Source: Eopsaltria australis
Lineage: Eukaryota > Chordata > Aves > Passeriformes > Petroicidae
Direction of reading: 5' to 3'
DNA: 64,000 nt
NCBI GenBank assembly: GCA_034509425.1
Contig: JAVTVJ010000228.1
Span: forward strand, 558,001 to 622,000
Shown here: in pieces, positions 1 to 13,900 of the stretch
Position numbering within the stretch: the stretch's first letter is position 1
Layout of the letters: each line of letters opens with the position of its first letter
Position numbers and translations under genes: made by a program
Notes under the pieces: generated by a model
Told to the model about the DNA's origin: nothing
What the model saw: the letters and a program-made list of their open reading frames with translations, nothing else
Database searches by the model: none

Positions 1-3000
1 TTTAGTCCAAGACACATGGGTGAGAGCATGAGTGCATTCAGACTGTTCTCTAGGTCCTGGCTTTTGATAAATTTTCCACTGTGCTCTGTATGTTAATTGT
101 GTTGGTGGTGTTATTTGCTCCTGTTATTTCTGAAGGAACGGGTTTTCTGGAAGACAAGGATTCTCTACCCATGGAAGCAGATTTTGCTTATGTTTAAACT
201 GTGAAGTACATATATATACTTCACCACAGTGAAAGCCACCTTGATGTTCATAGTACTGATGTAATATCCACGTCCAATTCTGTGATTGTGTGCGTTGCAA
301 TTAAGGCAATCATGTAATGTCTCTTGATTACCTCGTTCTCCAAATTGATGAGGAGGTTTTCCTAGTCTGCCTAGAAGTTGTTTTTCCAAGTGTCTCTTCT
401 TAGAGTAAGTCACATTAAAAGGATTCTTTATCTAAAATTAAGAACAGTTGATGTTTCCATAGACCTGACAAGCATGTAACAACATCCATTGCAGGAATCT
501 AAACAACAATTTAAATTTAGTTTAGAAGTAGAACTTAGACTTCTTATCTGTGTTTCTAACTGTGCTTCTCAGTATTTTAAATCCCCTTTTATTATTATTT
601 CCATGCTACAGTCTTGTAGAAAGTCTTTGTAGATATTTCAGTAGTCAAGTAAGAACTCTTATTTTGCTATCTATCTACATTTATTGCTTTTAGTAGTTAA
701 AATGAATAGGCCAGCAGGCCCGCAAGTCTTTCTTGGTGCGCATCATACAGTTCAAAATATTTTTACAATTGTTTGTCTGCTTAGGAATTCATTATGACAT
801 TTATTTGAAGATGCCTTTGAAGGCATCTTTCTGCTGTGATTCTGTAGAAATACAAGTGAGAGTCCTGCAGCCATCAGAGATGTGTGTACAAACACAGCCA
901 TTCACCTTCCTTCCCCCTTTGGTATTCCCTAACAGCCAAATGGACAGTCATGTATATCAGTCTTAGCAGGAAGCTGGGACAACCCATTCTTGCTTACAGC
1001 CTTTGTAGCATCAGTGTGAAACCAAATATGGTGTGGTCAAGGGACACTTTCTGACTTTACATATTAAGGAAGAAACGGAGGAAGCTTGCAACCTAAGATA
1101 AGTTTAATAATTTGCAGCCTGTTTCCATCAGGCACAGTGATTTTAACACTGCACTCATTACCTTTCCATCCTCCATGTCCTGTTGGTTTGAAAGCACCTA
1201 CCCTTTTCTTCTGCCACTGTTTTCCTTTGTTTTCAAGGAGGGAGTAAATTCAGGATGTAGTCTTTCTGAACTGTTCTTTCAGGTCGTGATATCAGAAAAC
1301 ACTTGCTTTAAATTTGCCAGCTGTTGGAAATACACCTGAGCAGTCTGGGGGGCTGGAGGGGTATGCTGAGTTGGTGGAGGGGGTGAGCTTGTGTTCCTAG
1401 TACTTCTCAGTGAGGCAGATTATCCCATGTGGAGCTCCGTGTTGCTGTAGCAGAGCCAGTTGGAATGTTGTTTAACATCCCTGCAAGCACAGTACCCATA
1501 GCTGAAAATCACTACAGACAAAACTCTTCTGCCTCTTACTGAGGAGATATTTTATTGCACAAATGTGAAAAACCTAATACTTAATTTTCTTCAGTATTGC
1601 CCTGCTTCTTGGTTTCTTCTAAATATCCCTTCCTTTATTCTAGTGTTTGGTCATTTTTGTTGTTTTTTTTCTAGGAGTTTACGTACTAAGTTGCAGAGTT
1701 TAGTTATTTGAGTTGTTTCATTGATGAGGTTTGGGATGTTCCCTTTTAACAGAAGGAAATCCATCTTGATTTCTGTAGTGTGCTCACACACACTAACCTT
1801 GTAAATGACTAACCAATTTTCTTTTGGCTTTCAGAACTGGTTGTATTAGCATTTAGTGTGGGCATCTAAAGTGCTACAGTCTAAAGCAGTAAAATTTTTC
1901 CTAGACTGTGGTAAATAGAAATTTGAAGATACAGTGGCACTGTTTTCCATCCCTACCTATATGGTTTGCAGAAAGCGAGGATTGGTGGATATTCTTCCAT
2001 CTCATTTCTGCAATTTATCATTAGGAGTTGGTATCTGTAGACAGGAAGAGAGTGGCTGGAATGGTGAGGGTTTGAGGATCTCCTTGCCTGTGCCACGCTT
2101 GTGCCAGGGATTTGAATCTGGTTTCTCTGCATCTCTCTGCCGCTGTTTCCATGCGGCTGCAGGTCACTTTCGTACTTGCCTGTGCTTATTCTAAGTTTTG
2201 CTTATTGTTCATGTTTATAATGTGGATTTTACATGAGCAGTGATTTTTTAAGAGTGGTGTTTTGGAGAGGATAAGGAACAGTGTGGAGAAATGAAAAGAG
2301 AAACCTCTTCATAACGGGTATTTTTATTGCATACTTCTTATCACTTTCCATGAAACCCATTCTTTACAGATGCCAGGTGATTGTGTATGAGCAGTATGAA
2401 CACAATTTCGTCTCAAATATGACATCTTCAGTGTCTCACTAATGTTTTTCTCAGGCATTGATTCATTGCTGAATCAGGAGAGAAACAGTAGTTCCTTATA
2501 TATGTTGTGTCCTTGAGACTGATCTAAATACTGGGCTTCATTGGCCTTGAGGGTATTGAAATATTGCGTATAAACATGAATGATTTTGTTTTGTTTGGTG
2601 AAAAGTGCTTTTGTTTTCAAGTGCTTGAAGTACTGTGTGCAAATTGTTTGTAGACATTGGTGTCAAAAGACATGCTCATCTCTTACAGAAGGTTGTCCAG
2701 ATAGATGATGCATAAACAAACTGCAAAGGAAAATATCAATTTAATTTTTTTCCTGTTTTTTTTAAGTTTATTTTTAACTGAGGCAGCATTTAAGATTGTT
2801 TTTCACTTATTAGTTTGTGTCTGAGATCTCTAGATCTTTGTCCTGGTGGATCGCAAGTACCAAGATGCACCTTTGAAGCCAGGAACCAGAAAGCTTTGTG
2901 CTTTGCGCTTTCTCCATACCAAAGGAGAAGGAATGAGAAAGGAACCTAGTGAACATGTGAAGTGAGGAGGGATAGGATGTGCAGGAACCTAAGAGAATGC

Positions 3001-4844
3001 CTTGAGAGAAAAGAACTTACTTTTATTTAGAAATTTAGTTCTGCAACAATATTTAACGTGTTTTTTTATATTGTGGTCCAAAATTTTGTTTCCTTTATAC
3101 ACGTAATTTATACACGTAATGAAAGGCGTCTCATTAGCTGGTGCTCTGTGGTACCCAGAGATGTTTGTCACCGTTTGTCATAAAGGCAGGCTTTACAGTG
3201 TAAGATAATGTTAAAGTGTGTTTCACAGGAGTGTCTGGGCAGCTGGGAGAGATTCCCTGAGTAGCTGCTGGACTCTGACTCTAGTCTGAATGCAGTGATT
3301 TGACTTGTTATATTAAGTCAGTTCTTACAAAAATGATATAAACTAAGTGAAAAGATTCAGCTTTGCATGCAGGAGCAGTGGGTTCTTTGGAAAGCATGCT
3401 CGCACTTTCCACAGTCAGCTCTAGCAGGAGGTCTTGTCTCTGTAAATGAGACCCAAAGTGTTTCGGTCTACTTTCTTAAAGTTGATTCCCAATTACAAAC
3501 AATTTACAAACAGTTGCTATTGCCAGTGAGGAGAAAGGTCTTAATGAAGTTACAGAGTTTATTTTGTGAAGAGAGAACAATCAAGATTCAGCAAAACATT
3601 GCTATTATTTTTTGTGTTTTAATCTTCATATTCAGTTTAACTGTATGACATGGTGCTTGCAGTGTCTGAAAATGCAGCTAGTAAATCACTTCGTCTGCTT
3701 GCAGGAGCTAGACTGCACTGGGGAATATTTAAAACCTGTTATTGTGGACAGTCTATGTAACACAGAGATATCTGTGGACAAGAGAAAGTGTGATTGCCCT
3801 ATTTTTGGTATGTGTTGGGCTGCTGTGTGCTAAGAACTGAGGGAAGGGTTTTCAAACCTTACACAGTTCTGTTTTCAGTAGAGTGGGAGAAGCTCAGTGC
3901 AGTTGATGAGCCTGGGCTTGAATCTGGGGAGGGAGAAAGGTCGTTTAATCTCTGAGAACCACAAGGAATTCAGTCATCAAGGGAAGCAAAGGCATTCCCT
4001 TAAACCTCACTGAAGAAGTGGTAGAAGAACTTGTTTATGTGAAGTGAAGTTGTTACCTGTACTTGATGACTTTACAATTTGGTAAATGTCAAGAAGTCTT
4101 ATTTAGCAGGAGTGGAAACAGGGAAGTAATTTGATTTTCCTCAAAAGACTGCAGTCTCAGTATGATTGCAGGTTAATACTCTGTTACTGTGCAAGTCAGG
4201 TTATCTTAAAATAGCAACTGTGAAGGAAATAGATCTTTTTCCTCAAAAACAAAATTGTTGTTTTCATGTGGAATATCTGGGTACATCAGAAATAAGTGCA
4301 GCAATGAGCTGTGGCTTTTGTATTCACTCTGTGTGGTCATCTCTATAGTGAGATACATAATTTTAAGGGGTTTTTACTACAGTTTTTTTAGACACCTGTG
4401 TGCTCAATATATTTGAACCAGCGGTTGATAGCTGAGAATTGTTAGGTGAACTTTGCTTTCAACAACATCTCGAGTAGATTCATGGGACTGTGGGTGTCCC
4501 TCCTGGTGAAACAAGAGCAGTCATTGGGCCGCCATTGTTTTAAATGCGTCCTGTGATCACATCCAAAAGCGGTTTTGCTGATAGAGAGTATGAATAACGC
4601 TTAGAGGGGGACAGTGCTAGAATGAGAGAAGATAAAACTTAAGAAATAATGAGGTAAAAGTGCCAGAAGAAAATTCTCAGTGAATGCAGTAATGGCAGCC
4701 CTTCAGTTTCTAGATAGGAAGTGAGTTTGGGCTGTTATCATCAGTAGATCCAGGGGAGAAAGTATAGTTGTGTATTTCTCAAAGAGGGATGATTGAGAAA
4801 GCTGCAGTTTGGAGAATATAACTAGCTTCTTTTTTTGTTTCAAG
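1..4844 (+). other. GLYR1: GLYR1 intron (partial), no exon seen
   Basis: This stretch lies upstream of the first GLYR1 exon in the window and ends in a pyrimidine-rich acceptor before position 4845. I looked for the exons that would encode GLYR1 residues 1-52 (the start of the PWWP domain) and did not find them, so they must lie left of the window. The sequence is AT-rich with short open frames only, and I recognise no repeat, RNA gene or second gene in it. Confidence 0.75.
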
Positions 4845-4983
4845 TGCTTGGATCAAAGTGGAGCAGCTGAAGCCTTATCACCCTCACAAAGAGGAAATGA
4901 TAAAGATTAACAAGGGTAAGCGCTTCCAGCAAGCTGTGGATGCTGTAGAGGAGTTTCTTAGAAAAACCAAAGGCAAGGACCAG
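4845..4983 (+). CDS. GLYR1: GLYR1 exon, end of PWWP domain (residues 53-98)
   Basis: It begins with the last base of a split codon after a T-rich acceptor and ends in CAG before GTGAGT. It encodes [11 protein letters not shown] and the following lysine-rich helix, which close the PWWP histone-binding domain. The rest of the PWWP domain is encoded upstream of the window. Confidence 0.95.
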
Positions 4984-7900
4984 GTGAGTGGGTTCTTTTT
5001 CACTATGTGCATCAAAACAGGTCTTGGCATGAATGACGATTAGATGCCTTGTTATGTGAAAGGAGTTTGTTGCCTCTGGCAAGTTGAGGGGGATTTTGTT
5101 TTCTTTCCTTTGTTTTTTGGGGTTTATTTCCTATCCTCTCTTCTTCCCCATTTAATCTTGTTTGGTGGGGAAAAGTGATTATTTGATTATTAAGTGGTGA
5201 AGAAACTGAAGAGGCCAATTGATCTGCTTGTGACGATTTTATAAATCAGTCTTAAGAATTTGAAATCTAGTAATCTTGTCTTTTGTGTGTTATAAGTGCT
5301 CACAGTCCTGGCAAGTCTTCAGATGGCCTATTCTGTTACATGCTTGCTTAAACTGGTGTGTTTTTGCAGGAGAACTAACCAGGAACTTCACCCACCAACT
5401 CCAAAGGGCTAACAGATACGTAGTTTTCAAGTTACTATGCTGGTATTTTGCTTGATAGTAATCAGCACAGGGTCCTTCACATCCTTGGTTTTGCATGAAA
5501 ATCATTCCATCTCTTCTCTTCTTTCCTTACCATCTTCTATTCTATAATCTCTCAGGCGTCTTCCCATAACTCCACTGAAGAGAAGAATCGGCGTAATTCC
5601 AGTGAAGAAAGAGGCAAGCAATCTGCTGGTGAAGAGAAACGCAAAGCCAGTTTGTCTGAAGGAAAGGTGAAGAAGGGCACAGGGGAAGGAAAAAAGAGGG
5701 TCTCTTCTGTCTCGTCAGAGAGAGGATCAAAGTCACCCTTGAAAAGAGCCCAGGATCAGAGCCCCCGAAAGCGGGGGCGTCCACCCAAGGATGAGAAGGT
5801 TTGTGTTGTGCATGTCCACCAGTGCCCATGGACTTGGCAGCTGGACTTGAGGGCTAACTGGCACCTTGACTAACAGGCCAGCAGGAAGAATCAGTTCAGT
5901 ATCACTTATTTTTAAGCTTTTCCGTTTTGCTACTTCTAGACCATTTGGCTGCCTGATACCTTTGGCAAGCATATTGGTGATTCTTCCCGTGATTTTTACC
6001 AGTTAGTTACTGTGAGTGGCTCTGTTCGTATCTTTGAGAGGGCTTTGAAAGCTGTATCAGGAGACTCCATCTTCCATCTTGTCATCCCTCGAGTTCAGTT
6101 TGTGTGGGAAGGATTAGCACAGAGATATGGGTCTTCATCTGGCTTCTGACTTCTCACATCTCATCCACTTCATATGATCAGGTCATTAGTAGTCGCTTAA
6201 CTTCAACCTCAGTACTCACAAAGAGTCAGATATCCTTGAGGGCTAGGGCTTAAAGAATAAATTCATAGCCTGGGGAATCTACCAGAAGAATTGTCTTTAT
6301 TTCAGCTTCTGTGCTTTAGGATATGTTCCCATCCTTCATTTTAAAGGAGCCTTAATATTTTATCTCCTCTACTTCCCTGATATTTCTTGATGTTGTGGCA
6401 GCACTTTGTCTACCCTCATGTAGAGTTCCAGCCTTTTTATTAGGGAACTCACTGTTGGGGTCTAGATCTTCCAATTCCAAATGGATATTTATTTTGGTGG
6501 ATTATTACAAGGCAGATCGTCCATCAGAGACTACACCTGAAGACAACTGGGAGACCTCAACTGAAACACCATATGGCAACGTGCTTGCTCACCTCTACTT
6601 CAAGGGAATCGCATTGTGCTTCACAGTCTTTTCTTTCAGTCAGGATGCAAGTCAAGATAGTAGTCTTTGCTCTCCAGAATTGTGAATGGATCGGCCTCCA
6701 CTGGTTGAACAGCAGACTCTCTTTTGATGTAGTAAAATGAAGCTGGTCATCTCAGATACCAACTGTGAAGGCATCATAAAATAGAGTCATAGAATATCCA
6801 GATTTGGAAGGGACACGCAAGGGTCATCGAGTCCAACTCCTAAGGGGTTAAAGGAAATACTGACTCTTTTTAGCACCAATATCTGTGAAATTAGACTGTG
6901 CAACAGATCCCATCAGTTTGTTCTTTTGAGGGAAGTTGGAGGTGGGGAGGAATGGATGGATATTTATGAATTATAATGAATAATTACAGAACTCATCTTG
7001 ACTGATGCAGGAAAATGCTTCATTGGCAAAATAATTTTCACTTTTCCAAATCTCTTCCCATAAGCATGTTGTGTCTCCACATATTTCTGTTAAAATAAGC
7101 CACAAGACCTTTTTTTCACTTGCAAAATGATTCTGTGTCTTGGAGCTAGATTAATTCCAAAGTTGATCAGAACTAATGTCTGGGAGAATTCTGATTGTGC
7201 TGACACATTGCTCGCAGGTTTTACTGTGTTAACTACCTCAGGGCATCAGAGTGCTTTGAGTGAGCTAATTGTGGTAGTAGACATTATTTTACTGGCACAT
7301 GACAAGGAGACTGGTTTTAAAGTTACCACAAAGTAGTGGCTTGCTGTGTGATAACTGCCTGGCCACAAACCAGGAAATTAAACAGGATAAGGTAGGAAAG
7401 TAAACCTTATAGCTTCTGGAAAGCGACAGTTAAAATATTTGCCATGAAAATATAACAATACTGCCTTAATACTGTTTTTCAGCCTATGAAATAGTTTTAA
7501 AATCTTGTCTCCTTGCCTGGTTCTCATATCAAGTTCTTAGCCCTAGAGTAGAAAACATTTATGTTGTTGTCCTGATACGATGCTAGAATTTGGGGTTTTT
7601 TGCTCCATCTCAGTCCAAAATCTGACTTTCCAAGCAATAAGATGCATAAAAATCAAGAATCCAGTTTTTGCTGAGGTGTGCTTTGTCTAGAAAGGCTCTG
7701 TGGCCATACATGACCGTTCATATACTCTCATTTTTAAGCTTATATGAATATTTTCAAAGAGCAACAGAACTTCATAGGTGTCACAGCAGGTTTTACCCAT
7801 GCTTTACCAGCTGAAGTATGCAGGACTCTCCCTAGACACTACAAGGTTGGAAACTGATGTCTGCATTGTCCTGCTAACACTTGGACAGTTGTCTTGTTCT

Positions 7901-10900
7901 GGGTTACCTCCAGGAGTCTTGCTCTGGCCGTTTTTGCAAACAGTGTTCTTCTCTTGTGCTTCTGTGTGGATACTAAGGTATATTGTGCATTTTCAGGAAG
8001 TAATTTTGGAGGAAAGATAATGTGACTGCATTTCTGAACCCTCATTTCAGAGGAAGACAGCACATATTATGCAGGAGTCCTGTGCATTGTCTTCATGTAG
8101 CATAAAGACCTAGATGTCTATAGCATATGTCTATGACCTATAGCATAAAGACCTATTTTAACCTATATGTCTTGGGGAAATAAAAGATAAAGTTCAATCT
8201 GCTCAGCAGTTAAGGCCCCAATATGTTAAGTACTGTCATGATACTACAAACGAGGGCCTGTGGAGCAGATGGGGCAGCCCACATACTTATTTGTCTCACG
8301 GATTCTGCAAACTTGAGCAGATACGGCTGTCAGCCTCATGCTCTGAAGGTTCTCCTGATAACAGGTAGGCTATTCTGTTGTGACAGGGTAGGATTAAAAG
8401 AGTTCAGACCTCTGCTTGTAATGATATTCTTCACTCATTTGTTAAGCTTTTTGCATCCACCAGAGTAAAATACGGGATCAAGCATGTTAGTTTGTTTCTC
8501 TGCTCATTGCATAAGTGCTCAAGTTCAGTGATTCCTCTTAGGTATGAACAATGGACTCTCCAGAAGCCATAAATCTGGTTGAATTCCTTCGAAGTTGATG
8601 TTTTCCTCACCTCACCTGTGTTGTTAACACTCTGTGTTTAAATATGAATGCTTGTGGAAAGGCCTGTGAAATGGAAGGCACTTGTAGTGCTTTCAGAGCT
8701 CTCTGTGTGCTCAAATGATCATCATGCTGTGACCAGCTCCTGAATCAGGTTTTTAGCTCTTTCTGATCCTCCTTCTGTCTCCTCAGGACCTCACAATTCC
8801 AGAGTCAAGTACAGTGAAGAGAGTGATGACTGGAACAGTGGCTGGATTTAAATGGCCACCAAGCGTGAGTGAGGTGAGAAACTTAACAACATCTAGGATT
8901 TGAGTGTGTGGCAGCAAATCTAGAGCCTTTTGTCTGGCTGTAAAACAGCGAGATCTTACCTTCTTGTGTCAGAACATACTGCAGCATAACAAAGCTGAAC
9001 AGTATCCCTGACAGTTTAGAAATACGCTGGAAATGAGATTTCTGTCTCTGTGGAACTATTTGCAGATTCACACTCAACTTGCTGTACTAATTTTTACACT
9101 TCTTGTTTCAAAAGTATTTCTGGGACTGACTTCCCAGAAGTGGAGATGATGTGGATAGTCTCTCCCTGTATCAGTACTATCACATGGGGTGCTTTCATTT
9201 GATTTCCTTCACAAACAGCTTTTGAAAACCTTTTGATTTTGTTGAATAAATGAGTAATCAGTAAAGCAGAGTAAGAGAAGTATGATTCCAGGCTAGTATG
9301 TATGATGCTCACTGGGGACATAAGGTATTTGGGCCTACAGTCCTTGTTGCTGTTAGGATGGGTTTGCTTGGCATGTGGCAATCTCCAGTCAATTCCCAGA
9401 ATGCTGTTCTATGGAATTCCTTGGAAGCTGGAAAATAAGTGTTTTCATTTGCTTGGGAGAGGAAGAAGCCGAATATGAATTTTCTTCCTCTCATGTTAAT
9501 CTTGCTTGTATACTTCTTTGGTTTTCCTACAGTTGTCCAAAAATGAGGAATTTGGTTTGAATGGCTTTGGTTTTGAGAATGAAACACAATGTAAACTGCT
9601 TAATTGAAACAGGTTCCTTGTGACAGCTGATATATTTTATACTTTCCTCCTTATGCTGTTGTTCTCGTGCAACTTAGGAGAGCAAGGGAACTGTGCTGGG
9701 GTCACTCAGTGACTCTCTGGATTTATTTCTGAGGCTGTTCTTTCTCTCTTTGTAGCCTGTGAAGGACAGTGATCCACACTTTCATCACTTCCTGCTAAGC
9801 CAGACAGAGAAGGTAAGGATTCGGCAGACAGGATCATGCTGCTGGGTCTTGGAATCTTGCCCTTTGCTAGAACTGAATACAAGGAGTATGCATAAATAAG
9901 AGCTCTAGAATTCTGTTCCTTAGGGCCTGGCAATTAGATTAGTTGAAGTACTTCCCAGCCTTAAGATTTAGAGTGATTTAGCATTAAGTACAGTGAATAA
10001 TTTAAAGTAATTCAAGATTATCTAGCACTAGTTTTTGACAGATCTGATGTGATAAATTGTGTAGAATGAGTATTGATGGACAAGGAAAGCTTTTTTTGTG
10101 TTCAAAAAACCTGTTTGATTGTTTTTGATAGTTGTCCTATCAGTTTCTTCATCTGGATAGGCTTGTCAGTTTACTGAAAGTTACAGGAAAACTTACAGGA
10201 CCAGAAAAGCTCCGTGTAAAATACAGCCAGTTTATCTCCTGAGAGTCAGAAGCCTTGCAGGATTTTATATTTAGCAGTGAACATCAGGAGGAAAAGGAAA
10301 GATCAAATTAAAACGTAAAAGGATTTATATCTCGCTGAGGATCTGGGCAGAGCCAGAAGGATTAAGAGCTGCTAACAGTTTTATCTAGACGAGCTCACAG
10401 TAAGCAGCATGGGGAGGAACAGCCTTTGCCTTAGTATTTGTAGAAAGCCACATGCCTTCTCATATTAACCAGAAGGTTTTGGTTCCACAGCTGCAAAGAC
10501 ATAGTGAGCATAGATGTGAGGCTTCATGGCAGGCTTCAGAGAGCTAAATGTAGGAGTAGGGATGGCCTGGGTTCTGGTGCCTCCAGAGGAGCCTCTTGTA
10601 GGAACTACAGAAGAGAGTTTGCAGTGTCTCCGTTAGAAGACAGGCTGAATTGCTGGGGCAGGGTGCGAAAGAACAATCTTAATATCTTGCAATATATTTT
10701 AGGTTTTATTTTCTCCCCGTGAGGGAAGCCCCAGAGTTGTCCTGCATTGAAGATGGTGGTGGGTGGGTGAGCTGCCTGTTTCTGTGGAACAAGGATATGG
10801 TCTGTTTGCTCTGTTTAGCAGACTAAATCAGCACTGTCCTTCCCCTGAATGCTTTGTCTTCTCCATACAGCCAGCTGTCTGCTATCAAGCCATCACAAAG

Positions 10901-13900
10901 AAGCTGAAGGTTTGTGAAGAGGTAAAGCAAATCTTCATTTTGATGGGTTTTTATTGTTATGAGGCCTTGCAGTTCTTCCAGAACTGTGCATTATATTGTT
11001 TTTATTATTATTATTTTTCCCCCCTCTCTTCCCTTCCCCTCGTCCCCCCACCCCACTCCCTCAGGAGACAGGATCCACTTCCATCCAGGCAGCAGACAGC
11101 ACAGCAGTCAATGGCAGCATCACGCCTACTGACAAAAAGTAAGATCTCCAACACACTTCAGCCATTTCCTTCCCAACTCACACATGCAACCACTCTCCAG
11201 CCTTTCACTGAGAATGAATAAGCCTAACATTTCCCTTCAACTGCACATTCCTTCTGTCCTTGTGTGAAACTGTTCTGGGGAACAGCTAAAAACAAAGGGG
11301 GCTGTAAAATAAAAAATTCAGAGTAAGTTCTGTCCTGGATACATCTGTGATTTGGAGTGTTTCTGCAATTGCCCTTTTCAGTAGGTCCCACTGCAGGATG
11401 TTAGCAGTATTCCTGAGTGTCGTATGAGGTAGGAAGATAGAAGGGGATCTGTCTCCAGAAGTGCATGGCAGTTGACTGGGGTTGTTTAATTGTTCTCCTG
11501 ATCATACAGAAGACAAGAGGAAGAGGGAGATGTGTTCTCCCATCACAAGAACTTTGCTGTGTAGCATGTGAGCTTTCTGGTTTCTCCTAACATCCCCATT
11601 CTCCTTTCTAGAGTGAGAGAAGCCTAACTTGAGCTTCCTGTTTTGCTCTGTAACTTCTGCTCTGTTCAAATTGAGTTCAGGCCACTCTTGCTGTTTGCTG
11701 TTGGGGCAGTTCACATGGGATGTCAGTTCTCACCTGTACTGCAGGGGAACAAAAATAACAATGAAGCTGTTCAGGTAAAACAGTCTCTCAGGAAAGTGCA
11801 TCTCCAAGGTGGGTTGGGAAGGAAGGAATATCTCTGCTGTTTTAGAGACTTGAAAATAGGCAGACTTTATTTGGGCCGTGTAAGGAGCCTGTAGTGATTT
11901 GCTCTGCCCTGTCTAAATTAGTTTGCTTGGAGAAAAGGCAGCATGGCTATCTGGGAGAGGATAGGTGGCTTGTGAAAGCCACAGTGCACCTATAGTGTGG
12001 CTAATTCTACAGAAGTAACTGCGAATTTGCCAGGTAGATTTTGCTGTGAAGTTACCTCGGATGTAGCTGAATGCTTCAGAATCTCTCTGAAAACTGTGGG
12101 CTTCGTGGGAAGCTGCATGATGGATAAAAGGGTTCTTGCAGCAATATCTGCAGAGGAATTCCTGTTGCAGGTGATTGTAGGGGCTTGGTGGCATATTGTC
12201 TTCTTCTTGAATGGAGGGAACAAAACTCTTTCCAGCTTGCGTAGGAGGGGAAGGCTGTTTTCTGTGGCTGCTGGTGACCTGTACTGGCCTAATACTTCCT
12301 TTCTTCTGTGACTGAAATGGCAGCTGTAGAGCAGGGACTAGGTCTTCGGTCTGGCATGATGCTTAGCCCAGTAGTCTTTGCTGGGCTTTATTAAAACAAA
12401 GATAGTAATGTATCATTCAATTATACAAGCAAGCATTGTATGTTTGACTTAAAGTCAGAAGATTAATTAGAGAAGCACCTGCTCATTTCTAAATGTTCCC
12501 TTTAACTTCAGAAAGGCAATGACTGGCAACAGAAAGCACACCAGCAGCAATTTTAGTAAACAAAAAACCACGCACAAATAAACCACCCGAAACAAACAAA
12601 AAGAACGCAGACCACCCAAATCTTTAATATTTAGGTGATCTTCTGAAATAGGCTAAATACTTTTTTCAGGAAATTGATAGGGATGCTTGGTAAGCAAAAT
12701 AAATTCCAGCTTGCTTTTAAAGCTCAGTATTTGCCCGTTGTAGCTGTGGCTGCAGTGGAACATGTTTGTTTGGGTATTTTTTTGTGCTGGTGATGCTCCA
12801 GTTTGCTCTTCATCATTTCCAGCACCATGAGAAACTGACACTGATTGCTTTCTTGTGCGTTAATGTTTATCTGTACCCTCAGGATAGGATTTCTGGGCCT
12901 TGGTCTGATGGGAAGTGGCATTGTCTCCAACTTGCTGAAGATGGGTCACACTGTCACTGTCTGGAACCGGACTGCTGAGAAGGTAGGCATGTGCTTAAAC
13001 CTTTCCTAAACATTCAGTTACCCCCTGTATCTCTTGGAATCATCTGTCAGTGGTACCTGGGAGAAGATGCCAATGAAACACAAGAATATGCTTGCCACCT
13101 TGTTCTGTCCTGTTTCCTAGGTGCTCGTTGGTGGGCATGTGTGACTAGGTGCAGCTGTGGTCTGTTCTAGTATGGTCACTCTTACATTACCAGTCTAGCC
13201 CTACTATCTTTTTGTGTGAGAGGAGAGTTGCCAGAAAAATTATACCCTTGTATATACATGTATTGAAGAATGGGATGTAACATGCCTCTGAAAATACTGC
13301 TGATGTGAATAGCCATGTCATTATATGGTGCATCTGGCCAGAAAGGCCAGGTGCAAGGAATTATCCCAGGAGATTAAGGTATGGTAAGATGCACTGCTCA
13401 GCTGCAGGTTAGTCTACATCTATTGTGCTAGTCATGGGGTAACAAGGGTTCTGTCAAAGACGTGCTGTGTCATGAGACCACGATGGAGAAGTGCTTTATA
13501 GGAGTATTCAAAATGAAAATGGAGCTTATATTGCATTGCACTTACATACTTGACAGCGTTACTCTTCGTAGTGGAGAAGGAAAAGTAGGTAGCTTGGGGG
13601 AGATGTGGTACTTGTAAGATGCTGTGGAATATCAAAGCAGGAAGGGCACTGTGGTTACTTTGTTAAAAGGGGATTAAAAGATTTGTTTTTTCAAGAGCAA
13701 AACATGGCTTGTATGAGGGGATAAGGTAAGAAGGAGCTAAGATTTTGAAGCAGCAACCCTCTGAAACACATCAGTCTCAGCTATGCATATTTCTGTTACT
13801 GTCCAGTAACACATTTTGCTATGTCCTTTTACCAATTTTTTCCCTAAATCTCCCTTTTTTCCCTAATAATTTCTTGTCAAACCCACAACATTCTTACTGT